Shown here: piece by piece, positions 1-9,608 of the stretch
How the letters are laid out: each line of letters opens with the position of its first letter
Position numbering within the stretch: position 1 is the stretch's first letter
NCBI GenBank assembly: GCA_021206415.1
Contig: JAJOKG010000178.1
Location: 1-35,235, forward strand
Direction: 5' to 3'
DNA from: Sulfurospirillum sp.
GTDB lineage: Bacteria > Campylobacterota > Campylobacteria > Campylobacterales > Sulfurospirillaceae
DNA length: 35,235 nucleotides
Program-made: the position numbers and the translations under genes
The notes under the pieces: model-generated
What the model saw: the letters and a program-made list of their open reading frames with translations, nothing else
Databases searched by the model: none
What the model was told of the DNA's origin: nothing

Positions 1-104
1 ACTATCCTTGCCACATCCACACCCTTTGTTTTTTAAAAAGGGTTCGATAAAGATAATAGATAGCACCTAACGTAATTAATCCTAAAAAAAATGTTTTCAA
101 GCAT
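1..104 (-). CDS. FeoB-associated Cys-rich membrane protein-like, partial at window edge, frameshifted
   Basis: Minus-strand ATG at 104. After removing one base from each of two homopolymers it reads MLENIFLGLITLGAIYYLYRTLFKNKGCGCGKDS: one TM segment followed by a CxCG motif. Confidence 0.5.
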
Positions 105-147
105 GATAAACCCTTATAAAATGAGAGTAAAAAGAGGTTTTGAAGTC

Positions 148-159
148 TTTACATGTAAA
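148..159. repeat. Palindrome TTTACATGTAAA (exact copy 1)
   Basis: Within CTTTACATGTAAAG, intergenic. Confidence 0.95.
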
Positions 160-190
160 GATAAGAGGGAAAACCCTCTTTCTCCTTATT

Positions 191-373
191 TCATAGGTTT
201 AGCTTCCACCCAAATAACGGCATCTTGACTGAATTCTTTACCTTTATACTCTTTATCCACACCCACACCCAGTGCTGAAGCACATACTCCACACCATTGT
301 GAACGATTTTAACAATTCTCTCCTCGCCAAAAAGCACCTTAGAATCCACTTTTTTATGCGTTGTTTTATTCAT
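191..373 (-). CDS. HemP/HmuP-like small protein, C-terminus probably frameshifted
   Basis: The N-terminal part SKVLFGEERIVKIVHNGVEYVL resembles HemP; the tail does not. The start overlaps the exbD end. Confidence 0.4.
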   Translation of the reverse strand: MNKTTHKKVDSKVLFGEERIVKIVHNGVEYVLQHWVWVWIKSIKVKNSVKMPLFGWKLNL

Positions 374-761
374 TTTTATTTACAACCATTCCAATTTTTT
401 CAATTTCTTTGGCTTTGAGTAGATCAATCACATAGATAAAATCCTCATATGCTGCTAGTTTATCCGCACTCACCGCCACAGAATCCTCTTTGGTGAGGCT
501 TTCAAACTTTACATGTAACTCCTCTTTTAGCGTTAATTCGCCATTCACAAAGAACTGATGCTCCGCATCAATGCCAATCTCATAAAATTTGGGTTCAACC
601 TTGCTAAAATTGGTCGCTTGAGGCAAAGAGATTTCGATTTTGCCTAAGGCAATAAACGAAGAAACCGTTAAAACAATGGTGAGTAAAACCAGCATAATGT
701 CAATTAGAGGAACGACATTAATCCCCTCAACCCGCTTTAATGACTTCATCTTCCCACTCAC
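366..761 (-). CDS. exbD: Biopolymer transport protein ExbD
   Basis: INVVPLIDIMLVLLTIVLTVSSFI is the typical ExbD/TolR N-terminus; adjacent to exbB. Confidence 0.9.
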   Translation of the reverse strand: MSGKMKSLKRVEGINVVPLIDIMLVLLTIVLTVSSFIALGKIEISLPQATNFSKVEPKFYEIGIDAEHQFFVNGELTLKEELHVKFESLTKEDSVAVSADKLAAYEDFIYVIDLLKAKEIEKIGMVVNKNE

Positions 762-1161
762 TCACAGCCACATCGACCTTTCGCATAAATCCACCGTAAA
801 TCATCGTCGAAGGAATCGCAACCAAAAGCCCAGCAGCGGTGACTTTTAACGCTAAAGCAAGTCCTACAATCACCTTTGAAGTATCCAAAGCGCCACCGCT
901 CATACCAATGTCATAAAACACCACCATAATACCCCCAACCGTTCCTAAAAGCCCAACATAAGGAGCGTTTGAGCCCATCAAAGAAATGATAGTCAGGTTT
1001 TTGGAAACATCCCGCTCAAGACTACTTTTGGTGGAATACTCTTTTACATGTAACGATTTAAAAAAGAGATACCGCTCAAGGCTATACCCCACCACCAAAA
1101 TGCTCATCACAAGTAAAATTCCCAGTGCCCCATAATCTACCGCTAACTTTATATTTTCCAT
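727..1161 (-). CDS. exbB: Biopolymer transport protein ExbB (MotA/TolQ/ExbB family)
   Basis: APYVGLLGTVGGIMVVF and LALALKVTAAGLLVAIPSTMIY are ExbB/TolQ signatures. Confidence 0.9.
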   Translation of the reverse strand: MENIKLAVDYGALGILLVMSILVVGYSLERYLFFKSLHVKEYSTKSSLERDVSKNLTIISLMGSNAPYVGLLGTVGGIMVVFYDIGMSGGALDTSKVIVGLALALKVTAAGLLVAIPSTMIYGGFMRKVDVAVSEWEDEVIKAG

Positions 1162-1177
1162 TTTTCCTCTATTGTTG

Positions 1178-1192
1178 TAATAACCATTATCA
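1178..1192 (-). promoter_or_regulatory. Fur-box-like site upstream of exbB
   Basis: Minus strand TGATAATGGTTATTA, close to the 7-1-7 consensus TGATAATnATTATCA, 16 bp upstream of the exbB start. Confidence 0.5.
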
Positions 1193-1348
1193 GAATGTTA
1201 GGCTTTTTGAGCTTAATTTTGTATGAAATCAATAATATTTATCATAATTATAAAAGACAAAAAAAGCAGATATTTTAAAAAAAGTAGATTCTAAAGTGCA
1301 GAGGCAAAGCCTAAAAAGACTTTGCCTAAAAAGAGAAAAGAAGGTATT

Positions 1349-3296
1349 TTAAAACTGAACGAGGTTTTGGATTTTCTCGACGATGCTTGGATCTTCAAGC
1401 GTTGAGATATCTTGCGTAATAGGCTCTTTTTTCGCAATAGAGCGAAGAATTCTACGCATGATCTTACCACTTCTGGTTTTTGGAAGTCCTGGAACGAAAC
1501 GAATCGCATCGAGTTTGGCAATATTACCGATTTCTTTGACAATGAGCTTATTAAGCTCTTGAATCATATAAACCTCTTCGCTAATGCTATCTGTCCCTTT
1601 GATAACAATATAAGCAAAGATACCCTCACCCTTAATCGGATCAGGTCGTCCAACAACCGCAACCTCCGCCACGTTCTCATGGTGACCCAGTACAGCCTCA
1701 ATCTCAGCCGTTCCAATTCGATGACCTGAAACGTTAATAACATCATCCGTTCGACCTGTGATGACAATGTACCCATCATCATCGTACATCGCACCATCGC
1801 CTGAGAAATAAACAGGCTTGCCATCTTTTTTACAATCTCCAAAATACGACTTCACAAAGCGGTCACTATCGCCCCAGATATTGCGAATCATGGATGGCCA
1901 AGGCTTTGTGATACACAAAAATCCTTTTTCACCTTTTGGCGTTGGATTGCCATTTTCATCAATAATCTCCGCTTTAATACCAGGAAGTGGGAAAGTCGCA
2001 GAGCCGGGCTTAATCGGTGTCGCACCAGGCAATGGAGAAATCATATGCCCGCCTGTCTCCGTTTGCCACCACGTATCCACAATCGGACAATTTCCCCCAC
2101 CAATTTGCTCATAATACCACATCCACGCATCAGGGTTAATCGGCTCACCCACCGTTCCTAAGACCTTTAAAGAGCTTAAATCATACGTGCTAGGCACATC
2201 CGCTCCCTCTTTATGCAACAAACGAATCGCTGTGGGTGCGGTATAAAATTGATTGACCCTGTGCTCTTCTATCATACTCCACCATCTACCTACATCGGGG
2301 AATGTTGGAACCCCCTCGTACATAATGGTCGTTGCACCCATCGCTAAAGGGCCATAAACAATGTACGTATGCCCCGTAATCCAGCCCACATCCGCCGTAC
2401 ACCAGAAGGTATCGTTCTCTTTCACATCAAAAACATGTTCCATCGTATATTGCGCCCAAAGAATGTACCCCGCACTTGAGTGTTGTACCCCTTTGGGTTT
2501 GCCTGTACTGCCTGAGGTGTAAAGGAGGAAAAGTGGGTCTTCCGCATCCATCCATTCAGGCTCACAATACTTCGATTCATTCATAACGATTTCATTGTAA
2601 ACATAATCACGTCCACGAACATAATCAATATCTTGAAAATTTCGACGCACAATCAACACTTTTTCACAACACTCACACCCATCACGAAGAGCTTCATCCA
2701 CCACAGGTTTTAACATGTAAGGCTTACCACGGCGAAATGCACCATCGGCGGTGATGACGAGTTTTGCCTGCGCATCTTGAATCCTATCTCGAAGCGCATC
2801 GGCTGAAAATCCACCAAAAACAACCGAGTGAATCGCCCCAATTTTCGCACACGCCAACATCGCAAATGCCGCTTCAGGAATCATTGGCATATACAGTACT
2901 ACCCTATCACCCTTTTTAATTCCAAATTTATTGCGCAATAAATTTGCCAAACGATTCACACGATAAAAAAAGTTGAAGATAGGTGATGATGCGTCTCTCG
3001 CCATCTTCACCCTCCCAGATAATCGCCGCTTTGTTTTTACGTGAGTTAAGATGACGCCCTAAACATTGGTGGGTAACATTGAGTTTTCCACCCTCAAACC
3101 ATTTATAAAATGGAGCGTTCTCTTCATTAAGCACTCTATCGTAAGGCTTAAACCACTCAATTTTCTCACGTGCGAGCTTATCCCAGTACCCTTCAAAATC
3201 CTCATCTGCTTGAATACAAAGCTCTTTGTACTCACACATGTTTTTAATACGTGCTTGTTTACTTAACGCTCTGTTTGGTTCAAAAAGTTGTGACAT
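1349..3296 (-). CDS. acs: Acetyl-CoA synthetase (one frameshift near 2966-2972)
   Basis: [24 protein letters not shown] and [20 protein letters not shown] motifs. ORFs 2928-3296 and 1349-3010 join by removing one T (minus strand) from a 7-nt run, giving [15 protein letters not shown]. Confidence 0.93.
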
Positions 3297-3348
3297 TTCT
3301 CTCTTCCTTTTACAAATTTATAGTTCACTGTGCTTCAAATGCACAGGC

Positions 3349-4999
3349 TTAATGACTCGTTGCACCCTCAGCACCAATGCCCGTTTGAGAGCGAATAAAC
3401 TGATACTCATAAGCTTCAATCTCTTTTTTTGCATTCTCACTTTTATCGGTAATGGAGAAAAACCAAATGCCAATAAAAGCGATACTCACCGAAAAGAGTG
3501 CTGGATTGTCATAAGCATAAATAGCGGTTTTATTGCCCAAAATGCCTACCCATACAGCTTGACTTAAGACCACAAGCGTAATCGCACTGAATAATCCTAA
3601 ACTCCCCCCAATCACAGCACCTCTGGTCGTGAGCTTACTCCAAAACATTGACAAGAAAAGAATCGGAAAATTCGCACTTGCGGCAATTGCAAACGCCAAA
3701 CCGACCATAAAGGCAATGTTTTGTTTCTCAAACGCAATACCTAATATGATGGCAACAATACCTAAAGCAATGGTTGCATATTTAGAAACACGCATTTCAA
3801 CCATCTCATCAGCTCTTCCTCTTGCAAAAACGTTAGCATACAAGTCATGGCTCACCGCACTTGCTCCTGCTAAAGTTAAGCCTGAAACGACCGCCAAAAT
3901 TGTTGCAAATGCCACCGCGGAGATAAACCCTAAGAAAAGATTGCCTCCAATGGCATGGGCTGAGTGAATCGCCGCCATATTGCCACCACCAATAATCCCC
4001 CCTTTAATCGTATCCATATAAGTAGGATTTGCTGTTAAAAGAACAATAGCACCAAAACCAATAATAAACGTTAAAATGTAAAAATAACCAATAAATCCTG
4101 TGGCAACAAAGACTGATTTGCGTGCCTCTTTTGCATCACTGACCGTAAAAAAAACGCATCAAGATGTGTGGAAGCCCTGCCGTTCCAAACATTAAAGCAA
4201 TACCCAAACTAATCGCAGCAATGGGATTACTGACCAAACCACCAGGACTCATAATCGCATCCGTTTGTTTCATAGCAACGGCTTGAGAAAAGAGTGATTC
4301 AAAACTAAAACCTACTTTATACATAATCATGATGGCCATAAAACTAGCCCCAGAGAGGAGTAAAATCGCTTTAATGATCTGCACCCATGTTGTTGCCAAC
4401 ATGCCACCAAAGGTAACGTATAAAATCATCAAAATACCGACCATAATGACAGCATACTCATAATCAAGCCCAAACAAAACTTCAATAAGCTTTCCAGCTC
4501 CTACCATTTGTGCAATCAAATAAAGCGCAACCGTAGCTAACGAGCCAAACGCTGCAAGAGTGCGAATGGGCGTTTGTTGCAAACGGTACGATGCTACGTC
4601 TGAGAAAGTGTATTTTCCCAAGTTTCTAAGCTGTTCTGCCACCAAAAAAAGAATAATAGGCCAGCCCACCAAAAAGCCAATAGAGTAAATCAACCCATCA
4701 AAGCCTTTCATATAAACCAAACCTGAAATTCCAAGAAACGATGCTGCGGACATATAATCTCCCGCAATGGCTAAACCATTTTGAAACCCTGAAATACCCC
4801 CACCTGCGGTATAGAAATCTTTTGCCGTTTTGGTACGACGTGCCGCCCAATAGGTAATACCAAGAGTTGCAAGCACGAAAATTAAAAACATAATAATCGC
4901 AGACATATTAATATCCCGCTTACCCGAAACACCCATATCGCCACCTGCGGCTAAAAGATAGCTACTAAGAAGTGTTAATGTAATGATGATTTTTTTCAT
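3349..4999 (-). CDS. actP: Cation/acetate symporter ActP, solute:sodium symporter family (one frameshift near 4147-4154)
   Basis: [35 protein letters not shown] is ActP-like. Removing one base from an 8-nt run gives [21 protein letters not shown] and joins ORF 4136-4999 to ORF 3349-4017. Confidence 0.9.
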
Positions 5000-5355
5000 G
5001 ACTCACTCCTTGCTTCATCCTTGATTTGTTGGGTTAATTCATCAAACTCGCCATTGGCACGTTTGGTATAAATACCCGTTAAAATAATCGCCAACATAAT
5101 CACCCCAAGTCCGATGGGAATTCCAACAGTAGTCACACCACTGCCGATTTTTTGACCAAAGGTTGAAGGAGAAAAAGCAATGACGATAATAAACGCATAA
5201 TAAACCACCAACATAATGATGGATAAACTCCATGCAAAACGGCTTCTTTTTTGCACTAACGCTGCAAATTTTGGATTGGCTCGCACTTTGTCATACAGAT
5301 GCATACTCATAAAATCCTCCTTCTTTGTGATAAGGACATTGTAAAGAAGTAACAT
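4996..5355 (-). CDS. DUF485 family inner membrane protein (YjcH-like), ActP partner
   Basis: ORF 119 aa with two TMs, immediately upstream of and overlapping actP; start is probably the internal [15 protein letters not shown]. Confidence 0.8.
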   Translation of the reverse strand: MLLLYNVLITKKEDFMSMHLYDKVRANPKFAALVQKRSRFAWSLSIIMLVVYYAFIIVIAFSPSTFGQKIGSGVTTVGIPIGLGVIMLAIILTGIYTKRANGEFDELTQQIKDEARSES

Positions 5356-5430
5356 AGCATTAACGTAGCATTTTAAAAGAAGAAGGAAATGGAGGGCTAA
5401 AGAGAAAATAATTGTGTAATCTTGTAACTT

Positions 5431-6108
5431 TTAACCTCTTTTTTCAGGAAAATACTTCTCAATTTTATAACCAACGCCTTTAAGATTGATAATAAAATCC
5501 TCCTTAAGAAGCTTCCGAAAACGGCTTATTTCAGCCCTAATTGTGGCGTTATCAATAGGTTCATCCTTCCAAACATAACTACGGAATTTTTCGAAGTCCA
5601 CCACCACCCCCACATTCTCACACAATAATGTAACAATTTGTAACTGTTTTTTAGTGAGGAGTTGCTCTTTATTGTTATAAAAAAGCATCTGTTCCTCTTT
5701 GGAAAAGACATATTTTGGACTTAAAATAATGTGTTGCATCTTCTTAACATCATACGCTTTTTTAATTTTATCGATGCGAAGGCCTAACTCTTTAAGATGA
5801 AACGGCTTTTTGAGATAATCATATGCCCCAAGTTCAAACGCCTTTGAAATATCTTCAATATCAACATTGGCACTGATAAAAATGCTCGGATAAGCCTGTT
5901 CGATTTCATTGAGTGATTTCAGTAAAGAAAATCCATTCATTTTAGGAATATTAATATCTAAAATTAACAAATCAAAAACATCACTTTTAATGGCTTCATA
6001 AGCCTCTTCTCCGTTACCAAAAGAGAGTACTTTATGCCCCAAAGCTTCCAAATACTCCTCAATCGAACTTCGCAACATCGACTCATCTTCAAGCAGTAAA
6101 ATCTTCAT
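5431..6108 (-). CDS. OmpR-family response regulator
   Basis: MKILLLEDESMLRSSIEEYL receiver with LLILDINIPKMNG and KKPF, plus a C-terminal winged helix. The longer ORF start (6204) only overlaps the kinase gene. Confidence 0.88.
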   Translation of the reverse strand: MKILLLEDESMLRSSIEEYLEALGHKVLSFGNGEEAYEAIKSDVFDLLILDINIPKMNGFSLLKSLNEIEQAYPSIFISANVDIEDISKAFELGAYDYLKKPFHLKELGLRIDKIKKAYDVKKMQHIILSPKYVFSKEEQMLFYNNKEQLLTKKQLQIVTLLCENVGVVVDFEKFRSYVWKDEPIDNATIRAEISRFRKLLKEDFIINLKGVGYKIEKYFPEKRG

Positions 6109-7585
6109 CTTTCTCCTTTTTAAAGCAGTATTCAAAAAGCGTTTTATCATTTTCCGAGACAATGCGAATATCAACATCATTCGCATCACAAATCTCTTTA
6201 ACAATATTCAACCCTAATCCAAATCCTCCCCGTGCCACGTCTTCTCTATAATACCTATCAAAGAGTCGCTCAGGTGATTTAATGATTTCTCCATCATTTT
6301 CAACCGCAAAAATAATGCCAGAAGATGCCTCGTAGAGCTTTACATGTAAAGAATGATTTTCGTAGCTGTATTTGATGGCATTAGAAATATTATTGTCACA
6401 AATGCGCTGTAACTCGGTTTCATTAAAAACAATAAACACCTCAGGCTCAATCTGCGTCTCAATGGTTAATTTGTTACCTTCTGCTACATCTTCAAAGTAT
6501 TCAACCCGTTGTGCAACAAAACTTGAAAAATCAATGAGCTTCTTTTCATACACCAGCGTATCTTTTTTAACAATGTACGCCAAATCTTCATAAATATTAT
6601 CCAAAACCTTCACCGCTGCTTCAATTTTGAGCAAATAACGATTTTTTTCATATTTAAGATTGTACAAATCAATGTTCATTAAAATGATTGAAAGAGGCGT
6701 GTTAATCTCATGAATAGCATTTTTAACAAAACGGTCTTGCTTTTCTAAAAGTTCTTGCGTCAACAAAACCGAATCCTTAAGCTCTTGTGTCTTTTGCGCC
6801 ACAATCTCTTCAAGAGAGCTATTTAAACCCACTAAAGCGCCATTTTGACTCTTAATCTGCTCTATCATCGTATTGGCTTGATGAACAATTTCTTGAAACT
6901 CTTTAAATTTAATTTTGCTGGTATCAATGAATTCATACGTGAGTGAAGCTTTTTTAAATGAGGCAATAATAAAGCGAATTTCTCGCCCCATCAATTCACT
7001 GACATAACGGTACTCTATGGTACTCACCAAATACAAAAAAAGTGTCAGCATATAGATTTTCAACACAAAATCAATAATTTTATCTTCATACGCTTTTTCA
7101 TTATTTGCCAAAACATCTTCAATCCCTTGCATCTTCACACCACTCCCTAAAACCAATGCCAAAGGCTCAAAATCCTCTCGCACAACACTCTCATTCAAGG
7201 GCGTTTCAGTAAGATACTCACTAGAAGCGTAAAGTAATTCGTTATTTTTATTTTGAATAAAAATATAATGATGCGGGGCAAGATGAGCCATTAATGCACG
7301 AACATCCTCCACTACTTTTTTTTCAATTACCTCTTCTGTTTCCTGCTGGCTTTGTGCAAAACGATAATGGACGATGTCACTTAAAAAGACGTAAATTAGC
7401 AGAAGCACTTTTGTGTTGTTCTGTTTTATAACGCACTTTAAGCGCTTCATTTTCTGTTTTAAAAGAGAGGTACTCGTTGATAATAATAAACCCAGCAGAG
7501 ACAAAAGCAAACAAAAAAGGCAAAAAAGAAGCGCCATCAGGTTAATGTGTTTAATGCTTTTATTGTTTTTATCTCGAAGTAGCAC
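6089..7585 (-). CDS. Sensor histidine kinase (N-terminal region probably carries compensating frameshifts)
   Basis: H-box FVKNAIHEINTPLSIILMNIDLY, N box and GFGLGLNIVKEIC G box. Confidence 0.88.
   Translation of the reverse strand: MLLRDKNNKSIKHINLMALLFCLFCLLLSLLGLLLSTSTSLLKQKMKRLKCVIKQNNTKVLLLIYVFLSDIVHYRFAQSQQETEEVIEKKVVEDVRALMAHLAPHHYIFIQNKNNELLYASSEYLTETPLNESVVREDFEPLALVLGSGVKMQGIEDVLANNEKAYEDKIIDFVLKIYMLTLFLYLVSTIEYRYVSELMGREIRFIIASFKKASLTYEFIDTSKIKFKEFQEIVHQANTMIEQIKSQNGALVGLNSSLEEIVAQKTQELKDSVLLTQELLEKQDRFVKNAIHEINTPLSIILMNIDLYNLKYEKNRYLLKIEAAVKVLDNIYEDLAYIVKKDTLVYEKKLIDFSSFVAQRVEYFEDVAEGNKLTIETQIEPEVFIVFNETELQRICDNNISNAIKYSYENHSLHVKLYEASSGIIFAVENDGEIIKSPERLFDRYYREDVARGGFGLGLNIVKEICDANDVDIRIVSENDKTLFEYCFKKEKDEDFTA
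6339..6350. repeat. Palindrome TTTACATGTAAA (exact copy 2)
   Basis: Inside the histidine kinase (LHVK). Confidence 0.95.
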
Positions 7586-7593
7586 ACCTATCC

Positions 7594-7605
7594 TTTACAT
7601 GTAAA
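7594..7605. repeat. Palindrome TTTACATGTAAA (exact copy 3)
   Basis: Divergent intergenic region between the kinase and aguA. Confidence 0.95.
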
Positions 7606-7661
7606 GAGTCATTTTCATCATTTTATCCACTTTCGCCCAAAAAAACAGTAGCACATTTTGG

Positions 7662-7667
7662 TATAAT
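7662..7667 (+). promoter_or_regulatory. -10 element (TATAAT) of the aguA promoter
   Basis: ttttggTATAATttg, 31 bp upstream of the aguA ATG. Confidence 0.5.
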
Positions 7668-7698
7668 TTGACCCTTATCAAAACACGAAGGAAATCCA

Positions 7699-8691
7699 AT
7701 GAAACGAAGAATACCTGCTGAATGGGAAGAACAAGAGGCGCTTATTGTTGTATTTCCTCCAAAAGAAAGTGACTGGAAACACTCCATTAAAGAGATTCAT
7801 CGAACCTATATCGAATTTATTGGCAAAATCGCTCGCTTTCAAAAATGCCTTGTACTCTGTGAAGATAAAACCGCCCTTGCCAATCTTCTTCCAAATTTGC
7901 AAAACATTGAGCTGATTCAAATGCAAACCAACGATACATGGATTCGTGATTTTGGAGGCATTAATGTCTACAAAAACCACAAACGCCGCACCTACGACTT
8001 TGTCTTTAACGCATGGGGCAATAAATTTGAAGCCAATTTAGACAACACCATTACCGAGCAACTCTTTCACCAAGGTTATCTTAAAGGTAAACTCAAAAGT
8101 TTAGATTTTGTCCTAGAAGGCGGAAGTATTGATAGTAACGGGCATGGCGTCATGCTCTCAACAGCGTATTGTCTTTTTGAAGAGAACCGTAACCCTGAGC
8201 TTTCCAAAAAAGAGATTAAAAAAACGCTCAAAAAACTCTTTGGACTTAAAAAACTGATTATTTTAAAACATGGCGCACTCATGGGGGATGACACTGACTC
8301 GCATATTGATACCCTAGCACGCTTTATCAACAAAAACACCATCGCGTATGTCAAATGCTACGACAAAGAAGACGAGCACTACGACGAACTCAATAAGATG
8401 GAAAAAGAGCTCAAAAAAACAGGCTATAACCTGCTTCCGCTCCCACTACCTTCTGCCAAATACTTTAACAACCACCGTATTCCTGCAACCTACATGAATT
8501 TTGTCTTTATTAACAATGCCGTACTTGTTCCAACTTACAGCGATGCCTACGATGCACAAGTCCTAGAAACATTTACCCATCTTTTTCCAATGCGTGAAAT
8601 AGTGGGCATTGAATCTTCGGTATTAATTCGTGAACATGGTAGTTTGCATTGTGCTTCAATGAATATCTACAAAGAACGAGATGACGCCTAA
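7699..8691 (+). CDS. aguA: Agmatine deiminase / peptidylarginine deiminase family
   Basis: MKRRIPAEWEEQEALIVVFP, NDTWIRDFGGINVY, LEGGSIDSNGHG, GDDTDSHIDTLARF, C-terminal GSLHCASM. Confidence 0.9.
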   Translation: MKRRIPAEWEEQEALIVVFPPKESDWKHSIKEIHRTYIEFIGKIARFQKCLVLCEDKTALANLLPNLQNIELIQMQTNDTWIRDFGGINVYKNHKRRTYDFVFNAWGNKFEANLDNTITEQLFHQGYLKGKLKSLDFVLEGGSIDSNGHGVMLSTAYCLFEENRNPELSKKEIKKTLKKLFGLKKLIILKHGALMGDDTDSHIDTLARFINKNTIAYVKCYDKEDEHYDELNKMEKELKKTGYNLLPLPLPSAKYFNNHRIPATYMNFVFINNAVLVPTYSDAYDAQVLETFTHLFPMREIVGIESSVLIREHGSLHCASMNIYKERDDA

Positions 8692-9591
8692 TGACATTAC
8701 AAAAAAAAGCTACCATCGTCTCTAGCGCAACGGCGACACTTTTAATTGTTATTAAACTGTTTATTGGACTTTTAAGCGGTTCGGTGGCGGTTTTAGCTTC
8801 TGCCATCGACTCGGTTCTGGACTTAATCGTCTCAGCCTTTAATTACTTTGCCATTGCTAAAGCTGAACAACCTGCCAATCAAACATTTAATTATGGCAAA
8901 GGGAAAATCGAAGCCTTAGCTGCTGTGATTGAAGGAACAATTATTTGCATGTCGGGTCTTTTTATCCTCTATACGGCGATTAAAAAGCTCTTCTATCCTG
9001 AGGCACTCTCACACCTAAGCAGTTCCATTTGGGTGATGCTCGTCTCTTTCATCCTCACAACCATGCTGGTTGCTTTTCTTCACCATGTAGCAAAAAAAAC
9101 ACACAGTATGGTCATCGAATCTGATGCCTTACACTATAAAAACCGATGTGCTTAGCAATGGCGCTATTTTGCTCTCTTTAGTGGCGATTCATTTTACAGG
9201 CTTTGAGATGATTGATTCGATTATGGGGATACTTATTTCGCTTTATATTATCTATTCAGCGTATAAACTGATTAAAGATGGGGTTTATATTTTACTGGAT
9301 GCTTCTTTGGAAGAAGAGATTGTGGAAAATATTCAGCGCCTTATTTTAGCGGAAAAGGAGATTAGCGATTTTCATGATTTAAAAACACGAAGGTCTGCTA
9401 ACACCTACTTTGTCGATGTTCATTTAGTCTTTAGCCCTGGTATTTCTCTGCTTCGAGCGCATCATGCAGGGGATAAAATTGAAGACAACATCAAAGCACT
9501 CGCTCCTGAAATTGAGTGGGTCATTAACGCACACCTTGACCCCTATGATGATTCAAATACCGACACGCTTTTACATGTAAAAGAGGAGTAA
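8691..9591 (+). CDS. Cation diffusion facilitator family transporter (one frameshift near 9136-9140)
   Basis: ASAIDSVLDLIVSAFN and FNYGKGKIEALAAVIEG. Deleting one A from tatAAAAAcc gives SDALHYKTDVLSNGAI and joins the two ORFs. Confidence 0.9.
9570..9581. repeat. Palindrome TTTACATGTAAA (exact copy 4)
   Basis: C-terminal codons of the CDF transporter (LLHVKEE). Confidence 0.95.
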
Positions 9592-9596
9592 TCCTT

Positions 9597-9608
9597 TTTA
9601 CATGTAAA
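9597..9608. repeat. Palindrome TTTACATGTAAA (exact copy 5)
   Basis: Supplies the last codons and stop of feoB (LYM*). Confidence 0.95.

Noticed and set aside
640-849. Plus-strand ORF opposite exbD/exbB
   Set aside because: Antisense shadow of well-supported genes with no recognisable protein features. The same applies to most other antisense ORFs in the track (e.g. 1412, 1818, 3226, 3629, 6372, 10115, 10328, 20917, 22038, 23687, 34434).
2431-2436. Other ACATGT/AACATGT sites (e.g. 2431, 2712, 3235, 23944)
   Set aside because: They lack the TTACATGTAA core, so I did not count them as motif copies.
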